From NCBI GenBank assembly GCA_001899635.1, contig MKVQ01000017.1, positions 1 through 64,000 on the forward strand: a DNA stretch of 64,000 nucleotides, read 5' to 3'. The notes beneath the pieces were generated by a model. The model was not told where the DNA came from. It saw nothing but the letters and a program-made list of their open reading frames with translations, and ran no database searches. Origin of the DNA: Myxococcales bacterium 68-20. Lineage in GTDB: Bacteria; Myxococcota_A; Polyangia; Polyangiales; Polyangiaceae. Both the position numbers and the translations under genes were made by a program. Within the stretch, counting starts at the first letter, position 1. The number at the start of each line of letters is the position of its first letter. Positions 25,155-32,431 of the stretch are shown piece by piece.

Positions 25155-25916
25155 ATGGCAGGTACGCTGACGGCTCAGGGGCTCATCCAGCTGCCCTCGC
25201 TCACCGCTGAAGAGACGGTGACGCTCGCCACCAAGCTCATCACCGCCGCGCAGTCGGCGAGCACGCTGCCGGGCAATGCGCCTACCGCGCTCGATGACGT
25301 GAAGGCGAGCCTCCAGACGCTGTCCGCCGAGCTCGCCAAGCGCGGGCAGCGGGTGGAGGACAAGGCGGCGGCGCGCGAAGCGGACACGCAGCTCGATCGG
25401 GTGTGGTCGGCGATCGACCGCTTCCTCTCGGCCTGGGCCGCGATCGATGGGACGGAGCTCGCGGAGCAGGCGACGGCGCTTCGGCAGCGCCTCTTCCCGG
25501 ACGGGCTCGCGTTCCTGACGAAGAACTTCAACGCCGAGTGGGCGGCGTCGGAGCAGCGGCTCGGCGTGATCGACGCGGAGAACCACGTGGCCACGTTCGA
25601 GCGGCTCGGGGGCGGGGCGTTCGTCGCGAGCCTTCGGCGCGCACACAAGGCGTACGGTCAGGCGCTCGGCGTCACCGAGGCGAAGGACGCTCCGCTGCCC
25701 GTGCCGCAGATCCGCGAGGCTCGCGACGCCGTGCTCGACGACATCCGCGTCTACGCGGCGCAGATCGTCGGATCGGTCACGCGCAAGAACCCGGCGAGCG
25801 AGGACGTCGCCGAGGCGCTCCTGCGCCCGATCGCCGCATGGCCGGTGAGGCGCGCGGGTTCGGCCGTCGCTGCGGATGGCGCGCCCAGCCCGGTCACGAC
25901 CGCGCCGGCGGAATGA
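25155..25916 (+). CDS. Hypothetical helical protein
   Basis: A 253-residue soluble protein, almost entirely predicted helix (TVTLATKLITAAQSAS, LQTLSAELAKRGQRVEDKAA, DRVWSAIDRFLSAWAAID), with no signal peptide or transmembrane segment and a Pro/Ala tail. No family recognised with confidence. The ATG at 25155 has a purine-rich site (GAAGAGGGG) just upstream. It follows the DUF4411 gene by 126 bp on the same strand and precedes a 42-bp tandem array. It could belong to the toxin-antitoxin locus as a passenger, but nothing in the sequence shows this. Confidence 0.6.
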   Translation: MAGTLTAQGLIQLPSLTAEETVTLATKLITAAQSASTLPGNAPTALDDVKASLQTLSAELAKRGQRVEDKAAAREADTQLDRVWSAIDRFLSAWAAIDGTELAEQATALRQRLFPDGLAFLTKNFNAEWAASEQRLGVIDAENHVATFERLGGGAFVASLRRAHKAYGQALGVTEAKDAPLPVPQIREARDAVLDDIRVYAAQIVGSVTRKNPASEDVAEALLRPIAAWPVRRAGSAVAADGAPSPVTTAPAE

Positions 25917-25935
25917 CCCCAAAAAGGCCGCCAAA

Positions 25936-26117
25936 AGGTGGATCGCTCCAGCTTGGGGCAACCCCGGGGTTCGCAAAAGGTGGATCGATCCAGCTCGGGA
26001 CAACCCGGGAGTCCGCAAAGGGATGATCGATCCAGCGAAAGCGAACCCGGGGGCTTGCAGAAGCTGGATCGAACCGGTGAAACGCAGCCCTGGAGCTCGC
26101 CGAAGCACGATCGAGGG
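25936..26117. repeat. 42-bp tandem repeat, about 4.3 units
   Basis: Units begin at 25936, 25978, 26020 and 26062, with a partial fifth at 26104. Each has a GATCG-type core inside (C/G)TGGATCGATCCAG-like palindromic sequence, followed by CAACCC(G/C)GG-type and CGCAAA-type blocks. The unit is exactly 14 codons, so all frames stay periodic; the minus strand reads repeating SI-LLRTPGL-type peptide, the plus strand WIDPA-NPGVRK-type. I regard it as a non-coding repeat of the same kind as 21983-22066, occupying most of the 418-bp gap before the second ImmA module. Confidence 0.8.
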
Positions 26118-26314
26118 CTCGAGCGGCCGCCCTTCCCCGGAGGGCTCCGCCGGCGTGACAATCTCGGCCCTGAAGGCCGACCGCACCTAAGCTAGGTCGA
26201 CTCCGCCCTAGAACCCGAGCCGCGATGCGGGAACGCCGGGTTCATGCGATCCGCTCGCGAGGCGCGACTTTGCTCCCGGACGGCGATCCGCCCATCCAAT
26301 GGTTCGCTTGGTAG

Positions 26315-26334
26315 CGTCATGGTAATTTGACGTC
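26315..26334 (+). promoter_or_regulatory. Operator-like dyad over a leaderless promoter
   Basis: CGTCA (26315-26319) and TGACG (26328-26332) form a 5-8-5 inverted repeat. Between them, TAATTT at 26323-26328 fits a -10 box (TANNNT) at exactly the distance that would start RNA on the GTG at 26335, so the transcript may be leaderless. An HTH protein binding this dyad would repress its own gene. This is inference from spacing only. Confidence 0.45.
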
Positions 26335-27759
26335 GTGTCGAATGACGCTCAAGTCCTGAGGGAGGCGCGGGTCAGCTCGGCCTTGACGCTCGAGGCGGCC
26401 GCAGCGCTCGCGGGGATCGAGCCTCAGGAGTACCAGGCTCTGGAGAGCGGCGAGCAGAGCCCGTCCCCAGCCATCCTCGACACCTTCGCGAAGGCGTTTG
26501 GTCTGACGCTCACGGATCTGCTCCTCGGTCGCGCCGCGGCGACGCCGTCCTCGCTCCTGTTTCGCTCGTTCCGTGAGCGGGGGCCAAGCCTGCTCTCCCT
26601 GGCGTCGTCTGGCGCGCTGACCACGCTGGGTGATTTCGTCCGTTGCGTCCGCGCGGTCGCCGAGATCCGCGACATCCTTGGAGTCCATCGGTCGACACCG
26701 TCGCCGCTGGAACGACTTGGTCAGCCAACGCCGCCCGTTGCGGACGGCCTGGTCGCGAGAGCCGAACAACATGCCCTCGCGGTTCGGAACAAGCTCGGGC
26801 TTGGTGTCGAGCCGATCGACTCGATGATTGGCCTCTACAAGAGGCTCGAGATCGATCTCCTCTTCGTCACGCCCGACGAGCTCGACATCGATGTCGATGC
26901 TGCGTCGACGGTGACCCCGGCGCCGGCAGTCCTCGTAAACCTCGTCGGTGGTGCCGAAGGTTGGTGGCGAACACGCGCTACGCTCGCGCACGAGCTTTGC
27001 CACGTCATCTTCGATCGCGCGCTCTTCGGCACTGAATCGTTCGTCATGATGAGCCCGTCCGCCGAGCGTGCGCAGTCCTCGGAGCGCTTGGTCCTTCCAC
27101 CGACGTTGGAGCTCGTCGAGAAGCGGGCCCGTGCATTCGCGCTCCATTTCCTCGTCCCGCGGCCCGAGCTCACCCGCGTGCTCGCGCGGCGCGATCCGCG
27201 TAGCGAGTCAGCGGTAACGACAGTCTGCCAACACTTCCAAGTTGGACGGCGGGCCGCGGTGAATCAACTTCGAAATGTTGGACTCATCACGGACTACGAC
27301 CGGAGGCGAATGCTCGCGAACCTCCCCGCGAGCTCGCTGCCGGTCGATCACCCCGACGCACGCGTCGGGGTGATCGGACTTCGAGGCGGGCTGCTGAAAG
27401 ACCTCGCGCTGCGTGCGCTCGCCGAGGACAAGATGTCGGCCATTCGAGCGCGGAGCTACCTCGAGGTGCCCGCGGCCGATCCATTGCCGCCAGCTCCAGG
27501 GCTCGATCCGGCGAAATGCGCTCCACTCGTGACCGAGAGCGAGCGTGTCGAGAAGTCGGTGGTCCGGCGGCTCGCGGGCGCCCCCACGCTCGCCGACTGT
27601 TACGTGGACGCGATCTCGACGGACGGAGAGGTCTGGCGGGTCGAAGTGGCCCAAGCAGGTCCGAATGGATTGACCGCCGGGATCCCTCGTGGATTCGTCC
27701 TCGTAGGTCCGGACTTTCAAATCCTCGAAGAGCACATCCTTCCGCGCCGCGAAAACTAG
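26335..27759 (+). CDS. HTH-ImmA/IrrE metallopeptidase regulator (partner of C39-like peptidase)
   Basis: A 474-residue protein, different from the copy at 23344. N-terminal HTH at residues 5-60 (TLEAAAALAGIEPQEYQALE). A peptidase domain of the ImmA/IrrE type has HELCH at residues 219-223, preceded by ATLAHELC and followed by an EKRARAFALHFLVPRPEL helix. A C-terminal region of about 130 residues ends in a strand-rich domain (WRVEVAQAG, GFVLVGPDFQILEEH). The start is GTG at 26335 with no ribosome-binding site, consistent with a leaderless message. The stop is one base before the ATG of the C39-like gene, so the two form an operon. It is probably the regulator/antitoxin half of a two-gene module. 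Confidence 0.83.
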   Translation: MSNDAQVLREARVSSALTLEAAAALAGIEPQEYQALESGEQSPSPAILDTFAKAFGLTLTDLLLGRAAATPSSLLFRSFRERGPSLLSLASSGALTTLGDFVRCVRAVAEIRDILGVHRSTPSPLERLGQPTPPVADGLVARAEQHALAVRNKLGLGVEPIDSMIGLYKRLEIDLLFVTPDELDIDVDAASTVTPAPAVLVNLVGGAEGWWRTRATLAHELCHVIFDRALFGTESFVMMSPSAERAQSSERLVLPPTLELVEKRARAFALHFLVPRPELTRVLARRDPRSESAVTTVCQHFQVGRRAAVNQLRNVGLITDYDRRRMLANLPASSLPVDHPDARVGVIGLRGGLLKDLALRALAEDKMSAIRARSYLEVPAADPLPPAPGLDPAKCAPLVTESERVEKSVVRRLAGAPTLADCYVDAISTDGEVWRVEVAQAGPNGLTAGIPRGFVLVGPDFQILEEHILPRREN

Positions 27760-27760
27760 C

Positions 27761-28198
27761 ATGCCCTCGATCGAGGAGTGCTTCGCAGCGCAGCATGGAC
27801 CGCTGACGTGCGTCGCGGCTTGCCTGGCGATCATCCGACGATGGCGCGGCGAACGCATCGACGAGGCTGCCGTTCGGCAAGCTTGGGGAGATCCGCCATA
27901 CGCGCTCGCGGTCCATGCGGCCGCAGACGGCACGTACGTTCCAACCGATCCAGATGCCCCCTCGTCGCTCGAATACCTCCGAGCACACCTGAAAGACGGC
28001 TGGGTAGTCATCACCCTTCAACTCGCGCCGCGCCGACCAGCGCATGCAGTCATCTTGGTGGGCATCAACTCGACGGGCGCGCTCCAGTACCTTGACCCGG
28101 CTGATCCCGCGGAGAAACAACCGTTCGCGATGTCGGAGGCCGAGCTCGTCAAGGCCTGGACGGGACAACTCCTGATCGCGAGGCGACCGCCGACATAG
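27761..28198 (+). CDS. C39-like papain-fold peptidase, single domain
   Basis: A 145-residue protein that reads as a bare C39 peptidase domain: Gln11, Cys17 (QHGPLTCVAACLAI), His95 (HAVILVG) and Asp112 (LDPADP). This is the residue order and nearly the numbering of the ComA-type peptidase domain (Gln11, Cys17, His96, Asp112), so the active site looks intact. There is no ABC transporter, membrane segment or signal peptide, unlike C39 domains of bacteriocin exporters. It lies one base after the HTH-ImmA gene. I infer a cytoplasmic protease controlled by, or acting on, its ImmA partner, possibly the toxin or effector of the pair. Confidence 0.7.
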   Translation: MPSIEECFAAQHGPLTCVAACLAIIRRWRGERIDEAAVRQAWGDPPYALAVHAAADGTYVPTDPDAPSSLEYLRAHLKDGWVVITLQLAPRRPAHAVILVGINSTGALQYLDPADPAEKQPFAMSEAELVKAWTGQLLIARRPPT

Positions 28199-28249
28199 GG
28201 GCCTCCGTGGTCGGCAGTGCCCGCCACGCCGTTCAGATCCCCTTCACAC

Positions 28250-28384
28250 GAGCAGCTCACGCGCAATCTCGCAGCACCGCGGATAGCGGACGTGTTCGCA
28301 GCGATGGGGATCGACTGCATCACCCCCCTGGCGCTCGTCCGCGCCGAGAAGTGGAAGTCCCAGGAAGGAGCGCTCGCGGGTTGA
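28250..28384 (+). pseudogene. Duplicated 3' end of the DUF4411 gene
   Basis: Forty-four codons read in the DUF4411 frame (EQLTRNLAAPRIADVFAAMG onward) and match codons 132-168 of the gene at 24522. The nucleotide match runs without gaps from 28250 to 28394 against 24915-25059, at roughly 85-90% identity by eye, past the original stop codon. The 5' three quarters of the gene and any start are missing. The copy lies 51 bp after the C39-like gene. Confidence 0.85.
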
Positions 28385-28497
28385 CCGCCCGGCGCGATCT
28401 CCGCCGATGCGCGCAAGCCGAGGCGCCCCCGTTCTCCGAGAGGTCGGAGCGTCTCCGAGACGACGCGCTCCACGGCCTCCGGGCGGTGAGCGCGCGC

Positions 28498-28826
28498 GCG
28501 TCCTGCGGGCCCCCGGTGAGCGAGACGACGCGCTCGATCGTCTTCCGCGTGATGCCCTCCTCGACGAGGATGCGCACGGCTTCGCCCTCGCCGTGAAGAA
28601 CGATCCGAGCGTCCGGCGTCGCGGTCCGCCCTCGAGCACCTCCACCCCGCTCGGCGCGAGCGACGTCGCGAGCATCGCGCTCACGCCTTCCGTCACGGCC
28701 CCGCCTTCGGCCGTGACGGTGACGGTTGACGCTCCGCAAGCCAGCGGCGGCATGCACGTTCGCGCCGATGATGCTCGTCGCGATGGTCGCCGCGAGCCCG
28801 GCGATGGCAGATCGGAGCTCTCTCAC
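28498..28826 (-). pseudogene. Frameshifted small secreted-protein gene
   Basis: From a GTG at 28826 the minus strand reads RELRSAIAGLAATIATSIIG, a plausible signal peptide. Coherent sequence then continues in a second frame (GASTVTVTAEGGAVTEG, MLATSLAPSGVEVLEGG) and again in another frame (PDARIVLHGEGEAVRIL, EEGITRKTIERVVSLTGG). At least two frameshifts are needed to join them. No family recognised. Sequencing error could mimic this, but two shifts in 330 bp favour a decayed gene. The DNA at 28395-28497 shows nothing further. Confidence 0.5.
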
Positions 28827-28904
28827 TTGCAGAACGTCGACACCGCCCGCGCGTATACACCGCGTGGGTACCGGGATACGTAGGCGTCGCGCACCGCGAC
28901 GCTC

Positions 28905-29060
28905 GCTCTCGCTCTCGCTCTCGCTCTCGCTCTCGCTCTCGCTCTCGCTCTCGCTCTCGCTCTCGCTCTCGCCCTCGCCCTCGCCCTCGCTCTCGCTCCC
29001 GCTCCCGCTCCCGCCCTCGCTCCCGCCCTCGCTCCCGCTCCCGCTCCCGCCGTCGCCCTC
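28905..29060. repeat. (GCTCTC)n microsatellite with degenerate tail
   Basis: About eleven uninterrupted GCTCTC units (28905-28970) pass into a tail of GCCCTC, GCTCCC and similar variants to about 29060. The unit is the reverse complement of the GAGAGC hexamer at 19973-20095. It fills much of the gap between the frameshifted gene and the four-helix-bundle gene. Confidence 0.9.
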
Positions 29061-29106
29061 GCCCCAGCTTCACGTCCTTGATGGAACCGCGAGAGTCGAC
29101 GAGCGT

Positions 29107-29143
29107 GGTACTCCGGCGACGCGCGAAGCGCCGCCGGAGTACC
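29107..29143 (-). terminator. Hairpin with an inner GAA-loop hairpin, after the four-helix-bundle gene
   Basis: GGTACTCCGGCG (29107-29118) and CGCCGGAGTACC (29132-29143) pair perfectly over 12 bp. The 13-nt loop itself contains GCGC-GAA-GCGC, which includes the stable DNA mini-hairpin heptamer GCGAAGC. It starts 10 bp beyond the stop of the gene at 29153 and is the natural terminator candidate for that gene. Confidence 0.7.
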
Positions 29144-29152
29144 GTGCGCGGC

Positions 29153-29476
29153 TCAGCGGACGTGTACGACCCGGTACAGGGTCCCGATCACGTGATCGAA
29201 GCGCGCCTTCAGCTCGAGTGAGGGCCCCTCGACGTAGCCCCAAGCCGTTGCGGTGAGCAGCGCCGACCAGGCCTCGCGAGCGGACCCGAGCGCGATCGAA
29301 TAATGCGACCCGCGCCGTTTCCCGCGCTGGTCGCTTCCCTCAGCAACGTTGAGCGGCACGCTCGACAGCGCCCGCCGCAACTGCCGCGCGAGATCGCGAT
29401 CCTGGCGTTCGATCTTCTTCGCCATGGGCGCCACCTCCCGCACCAACTGGACGCTCACATCGTGAATCCGAAGCAT
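29153..29476 (-). CDS. Four-helix-bundle protein (23S rRNA intervening-sequence protein family)
   Basis: A 107-residue protein matching the S23/IVS four-helix-bundle family: it begins LRIHDVSVQLVREVAPMAKK, then DLARQLRRALSSVPLNVAEG, the signature AEGSDQRGKRRGSHYSIALGS with AREAWSAL, and a closing helix. Relatives are encoded inside intervening sequences of 23S rRNA genes, and the Avd protein of diversity-generating retroelements has the same fold and binds nucleic acid. The ATG at 29476 has AAGGAG seven nt upstream. No rRNA or reverse transcriptase is nearby; instead the gene is bracketed by the hairpin at 29107-29143 and the cloverleaf-like element at 29538-29600. Confidence 0.88.
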   Translation of the reverse strand: MLRIHDVSVQLVREVAPMAKKIERQDRDLARQLRRALSSVPLNVAEGSDQRGKRRGSHYSIALGSAREAWSALLTATAWGYVEGPSLELKARFDHVIGTLYRVVHVR

Positions 29477-29537
29477 GATGTTCTCCTTCCGCCCTCTCGT
29501 CTCTCGAGAAGGCGAAGCCCCGCCCGCGCCGCGCGCA

Positions 29538-29600
29538 GGGGCAGTCAAGGGTTGCGAAGCAACCGCGCGAAGCGCGGCGCGAAGCGCCCTTGACTGCCCC
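29538..29600. other. Cloverleaf-like inverted repeat with three GAA mini-hairpins
   Basis: GGGGCAGTCAAGGG (29538-29551) pairs perfectly with CCCTTGACTGCCCC (29587-29600). The 35 nt between them divide without a spare base into three hairpins, each with a GAA loop: TTGC-GAA-GCAA, CCGCGC-GAA-GCGCGG and CGC-GAA-GCG. Every one contains GCGAAGC, a heptamer known to form an unusually stable single-stranded DNA hairpin. The element lies 62 bp upstream of the four-helix-bundle gene, in the 449-bp gap before the LysR gene; the rest of the gap shows no gene. Confidence 0.85.
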
Positions 29601-29925
29601 GAGCACGGCGCGACGATGGGGAGAGCCGAGAGAGCCCCCCGCGTCAGCGCCACATCGTCCGACGTAGTCGCAAGCCAAACGAGCACTCGCACCCGCACTC
29701 GCTCTCGCCCCCCGCATCGCCGGCCCGGCGCGCGTCGGTCGCGACTCGCGACCTCTCTTCCCACGCGAGCCGAAGCGCCGCGCAATCGGCCCGCACGCAC
29801 GCCGCTATCTACGCGCCCCCCCGTGCGCCGCGAGCCCAAGCTCGAGCTCTACGGTACGCACTGCCGACGCCCCCTCGCTGGCCCGACCTCGATCGGTGGA
29901 CTAGCGTCCGCCGCCGAGCTCGTCG

Positions 29926-30843
29926 ATGCGCCTCCTCGATCGCGACCTGTTGTGGGACATGCAAGTGCTGACCGCCGTCGTCGATGGCGGATCGATCGCG
30001 TCAGGCGCACGTTCGGTCGGCGTCTCGCCGTCGGCCACGAGCAAGCGCATCGCGTCGCTCGAACGCCGCCTGGGGGTACAGCTCCTCCATCGGACGACGC
30101 GGCATCTGCGGCTCACCCTCGAGGGGCGGGGCTTCGTGGAGACCGCGCGGGACGTGATCGCGGCGCTGGACTCGCTCGAGACCTCGACGCGGGATACGCG
30201 CAGCGCGATCCGGGGTGAGGTCCGGCTGACGGCTCCGACCGTGCTCGGTCAGGAGCTCGTCTCGGGCATCGTCGCGCGGTTCCTCCTCGAGCACCCGGAG
30301 GTGTGCGTCCACCTCGATCTGTCCGATCGGGTGATCGATCTCACCCACGAGCCGTACGATCTCGCGGTGCGGGTCGCGCCGCGCTTGGCGACGAAGGACC
30401 TCGTCGCGCGGCGCGTCGGCATCATGCGAACGGCGCTGGTCGCGAGCCCCGCATACCTGGAGCGACACGGCGCTCCAGCGAACGTAGCGGGCCTCTCCGA
30501 GCACACGGTCCTCGATGGGGCGTACGAGACGGACCGAGGCACGTGGCAGGTGCAGACGACGTCGGGCTTGAGGACCGTCCCGGTGCGTACCGCGTTCGTC
30601 TGTTCGAGCCCCGGCGGGCTCCGCCAGGCCGTCCTTGCCGGACTCGGGATCGCGCGGCTTCCCCTCTACTTCGTCAAAGGCGACCTCCATGAACGTCGGC
30701 TGATCCGGCTCTTCCCGAGCTGCGTCGTCGACCAGCGCCCCGTCTTCCTCGTTCGACCCTCGCGCAGCTACCTCCCGTTGCGCGTGCGCGAGCTCGCCGA
30801 CCGGATCGCGCGCGAGCTGCCCGCTGCCCTCGCGTGTCGCTGA
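29926..30843 (+). CDS. LysR-family regulator of the RND efflux operon
   Basis: A 305-residue LysR-type protein. The N-terminal HTH (residues 12-70) includes VVDGGSIASGARSVGVSPSA and RLGVQLLHRTTRHLRLT. The effector-binding domain follows with GEVRLTAPTVLGQELVSGI, EPYDLAVRVAP and AVLAGLGIARLP. It belongs by pattern to the CrgA-like LysR group that often controls efflux or redox genes. The gene is co-oriented with and 193 bp upstream of the TolC gene, with GGAACG half-sites between them, so it probably controls the efflux operon. The inducer is unknown. ATG at 29926. Confidence 0.9.
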   Translation: MRLLDRDLLWDMQVLTAVVDGGSIASGARSVGVSPSATSKRIASLERRLGVQLLHRTTRHLRLTLEGRGFVETARDVIAALDSLETSTRDTRSAIRGEVRLTAPTVLGQELVSGIVARFLLEHPEVCVHLDLSDRVIDLTHEPYDLAVRVAPRLATKDLVARRVGIMRTALVASPAYLERHGAPANVAGLSEHTVLDGAYETDRGTWQVQTTSGLRTVPVRTAFVCSSPGGLRQAVLAGLGIARLPLYFVKGDLHERRLIRLFPSCVVDQRPVFLVRPSRSYLPLRVRELADRIARELPAALACR

Positions 30844-30851
30844 GCCGACGC

Positions 30852-30911
30852 CGTTCCTGAAGACGGCGATCGGAACGCCGATTCGGTCCGGCAGGGAACG
30901 ACTGACGTTCC
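30852..30911 (+). promoter_or_regulatory. Four GGAACG half-sites between the LysR and efflux genes
   Basis: CGTTCC at 30852-30857 faces GGAACG at 30872-30877 (14-bp spacer), and GGAACG at 30895-30900 faces CGTTCC at 30906-30911 (5-bp spacer). Two opposed dyads in 60 bp between a LysR gene and its likely target suit a LysR tetramer operator. The binding protein is inferred. Confidence 0.5.
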
Positions 30912-31036
30912 GCCCAATGGGCTTTCGCGACGCGTCGTCGCGGTGAATTGTAAGCCGCCCGTTCGGCATCCCTCTCGTCCGCGGTCCGTCCTTCCTCGAC
31001 GCGGCCGGCGGAGAAACAAGGCCGCGAGCTCCGACG

Positions 31037-32431
31037 ATGAACAGGCTTTTCATGCTGATCTTCGCGTTCGCGCTGCTGCTGGTCGCGCCACTCGCGCGCG
31101 CCGAGCCGCTGCGCCTCGAAGAGGCCGTGTCGCGCGCCCTCTCGCGTTACCGCAGCCTCGCGGTCAAGAAGCATGAGCTCGCCGCCGCCGAAGCGCGCGC
31201 GACCGGCGCGCGTGACGCTTACCTCCCCGACGTCACCGCAGCCGCACAGCAGAGCTTCGGTACCGTCAACGGCGCGTTCGGCCCCCAGACGCCGATCGGC
31301 CTCCAGGGGATCTCGTCGGCGGGTCCGACCGCGAGAGAGCAGAGCTGGAACGCGGCGTTCGGCGCGAACTACCTCCTCGCCGTCAACTGGGAGCTCTTCA
31401 CCTTCGGCCGGGTCGACTCGCGGATCGATCTCGCCGACGCGAGCACGCGCCGCGCGAAGGCCGATCTCGAGCAAGAGAAGTTCGTCCACGGGGTGCGCGT
31501 CGCGAGCGCCTATCTCGATCTCCTCGTCGCGACGCAAGTCGCACGGGTCGCCGCGTCGAACCTCGAGCGCGCCGCCTCGGTCGAGAGCTCGGTCGAGGCC
31601 CGCTCACGCACCGGCCTCGTCCCCGAGGTCGACCTCTCGACCGCCTCGGCGGAGGTGTCGCGGGCGCGCCTCGCGGTCGTCGACGCACGCGATCGCGAGC
31701 AGCGCCTCGCGACGCAGCTCGCCATCTACCTCGATGCGCCGTCGGCCACGTTCGTGCTCGACGAGTCCTACCTCTCACGCGCGCCCGCTCGGTTCTCGAC
31801 CGCCGCGACCTTCGCGAACAACCCGCAGCTCCGATTCCAGGCGGCGCGGATCGACGAGGCCGAAGCGCTCGCACGCGCCGCCGCGAGGTCGATCCGGCCC
31901 GGGCTCAACCTCGTCGGTGCGTACCACATGCGCGCGTCGGGCTTCGAACACGACTACACGCCTGCGTCCGGTCGTTATTCCACCGGTTACCTCGACGGCA
32001 TCTTACCGGACCGATCGAACTTCATCGTCGGTCTCACGCTCTCGTGGAACCTCATGTCGCCGATCAAGAACCGCGGTCCCAACGCGGCCGCGGAGGAGAC
32101 GGTGGCGTCGGCCCGGAGCGAACAAGCGCTCGTCGAGTCGCAGCTCCAGAATCAGATGGCGCTCGCCGACACGCGAATCGAGAACATGCTCGAATTCGTC
32201 CGCGAGGTCCCACGCCAGCTCTCCGCCGCCGAGGCCGCGTACAAGCAGAAGAAGGCCCTCTACGACAACGGCCTCGCCACGCTGGTCGAGGTGCAGCAGA
32301 CCCTCTACGCGCTGAGCCACGCCGAGGTCGATCGCAGTGCCGCCTACGTCGGCCTCTGGCAGGCGCTGCTCCAGAAGGCGGCGGCCGCCGGCGACTTCGA
32401 GCTCTTCTCCAGCCAGGCACGACAGCCATGA
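31037..32431 (+). CDS. TolC-family outer-membrane efflux channel
   Basis: A 464-residue protein with a signal peptide (cleavage after ARA near residue 22) and two OEP (outer-membrane efflux protein) repeats. Each shows the long coiled-coil helices of TolC relatives (EQEKFVHGVRVASAYLDLLV; QLSAAEAAYKQKKALYDNGL) and strand segments such as FIVGLTLSWNLMSP. The final KKALYDNGLATLVEVQQTL is the typical OEP ending. It forms the outer-membrane duct of the tripartite pump encoded by the next two genes. Its stop overlaps the permease start (ATGA 32428-32431). ATG at 31037. Confidence 0.92.
   Translation: MNRLFMLIFAFALLLVAPLARAEPLRLEEAVSRALSRYRSLAVKKHELAAAEARATGARDAYLPDVTAAAQQSFGTVNGAFGPQTPIGLQGISSAGPTAREQSWNAAFGANYLLAVNWELFTFGRVDSRIDLADASTRRAKADLEQEKFVHGVRVASAYLDLLVATQVARVAASNLERAASVESSVEARSRTGLVPEVDLSTASAEVSRARLAVVDARDREQRLATQLAIYLDAPSATFVLDESYLSRAPARFSTAATFANNPQLRFQAARIDEAEALARAAARSIRPGLNLVGAYHMRASGFEHDYTPASGRYSTGYLDGILPDRSNFIVGLTLSWNLMSPIKNRGPNAAAEETVASARSEQALVESQLQNQMALADTRIENMLEFVREVPRQLSAAEAAYKQKKALYDNGLATLVEVQQTLYALSHAEVDRSAAYVGLWQALLQKAAAAGDFELFSSQARQP

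Noticed and set aside
25876-26190. A protein of WIDPA-NPGVRK-type repeats
   Set aside because: The 42-bp period is a multiple of three, so any strand and frame gives a periodic peptide; no start signal or domain supports a gene.
28905-29060. A second CRISPR-like or coding repeat
   Set aside because: It is a simple hexanucleotide run with a degenerate tail, without spacers.
29538-29600. tRNA gene
   Set aside because: The fold is cloverleaf-like, but arm lengths, triloops and lack of conserved tRNA bases exclude a tRNA.
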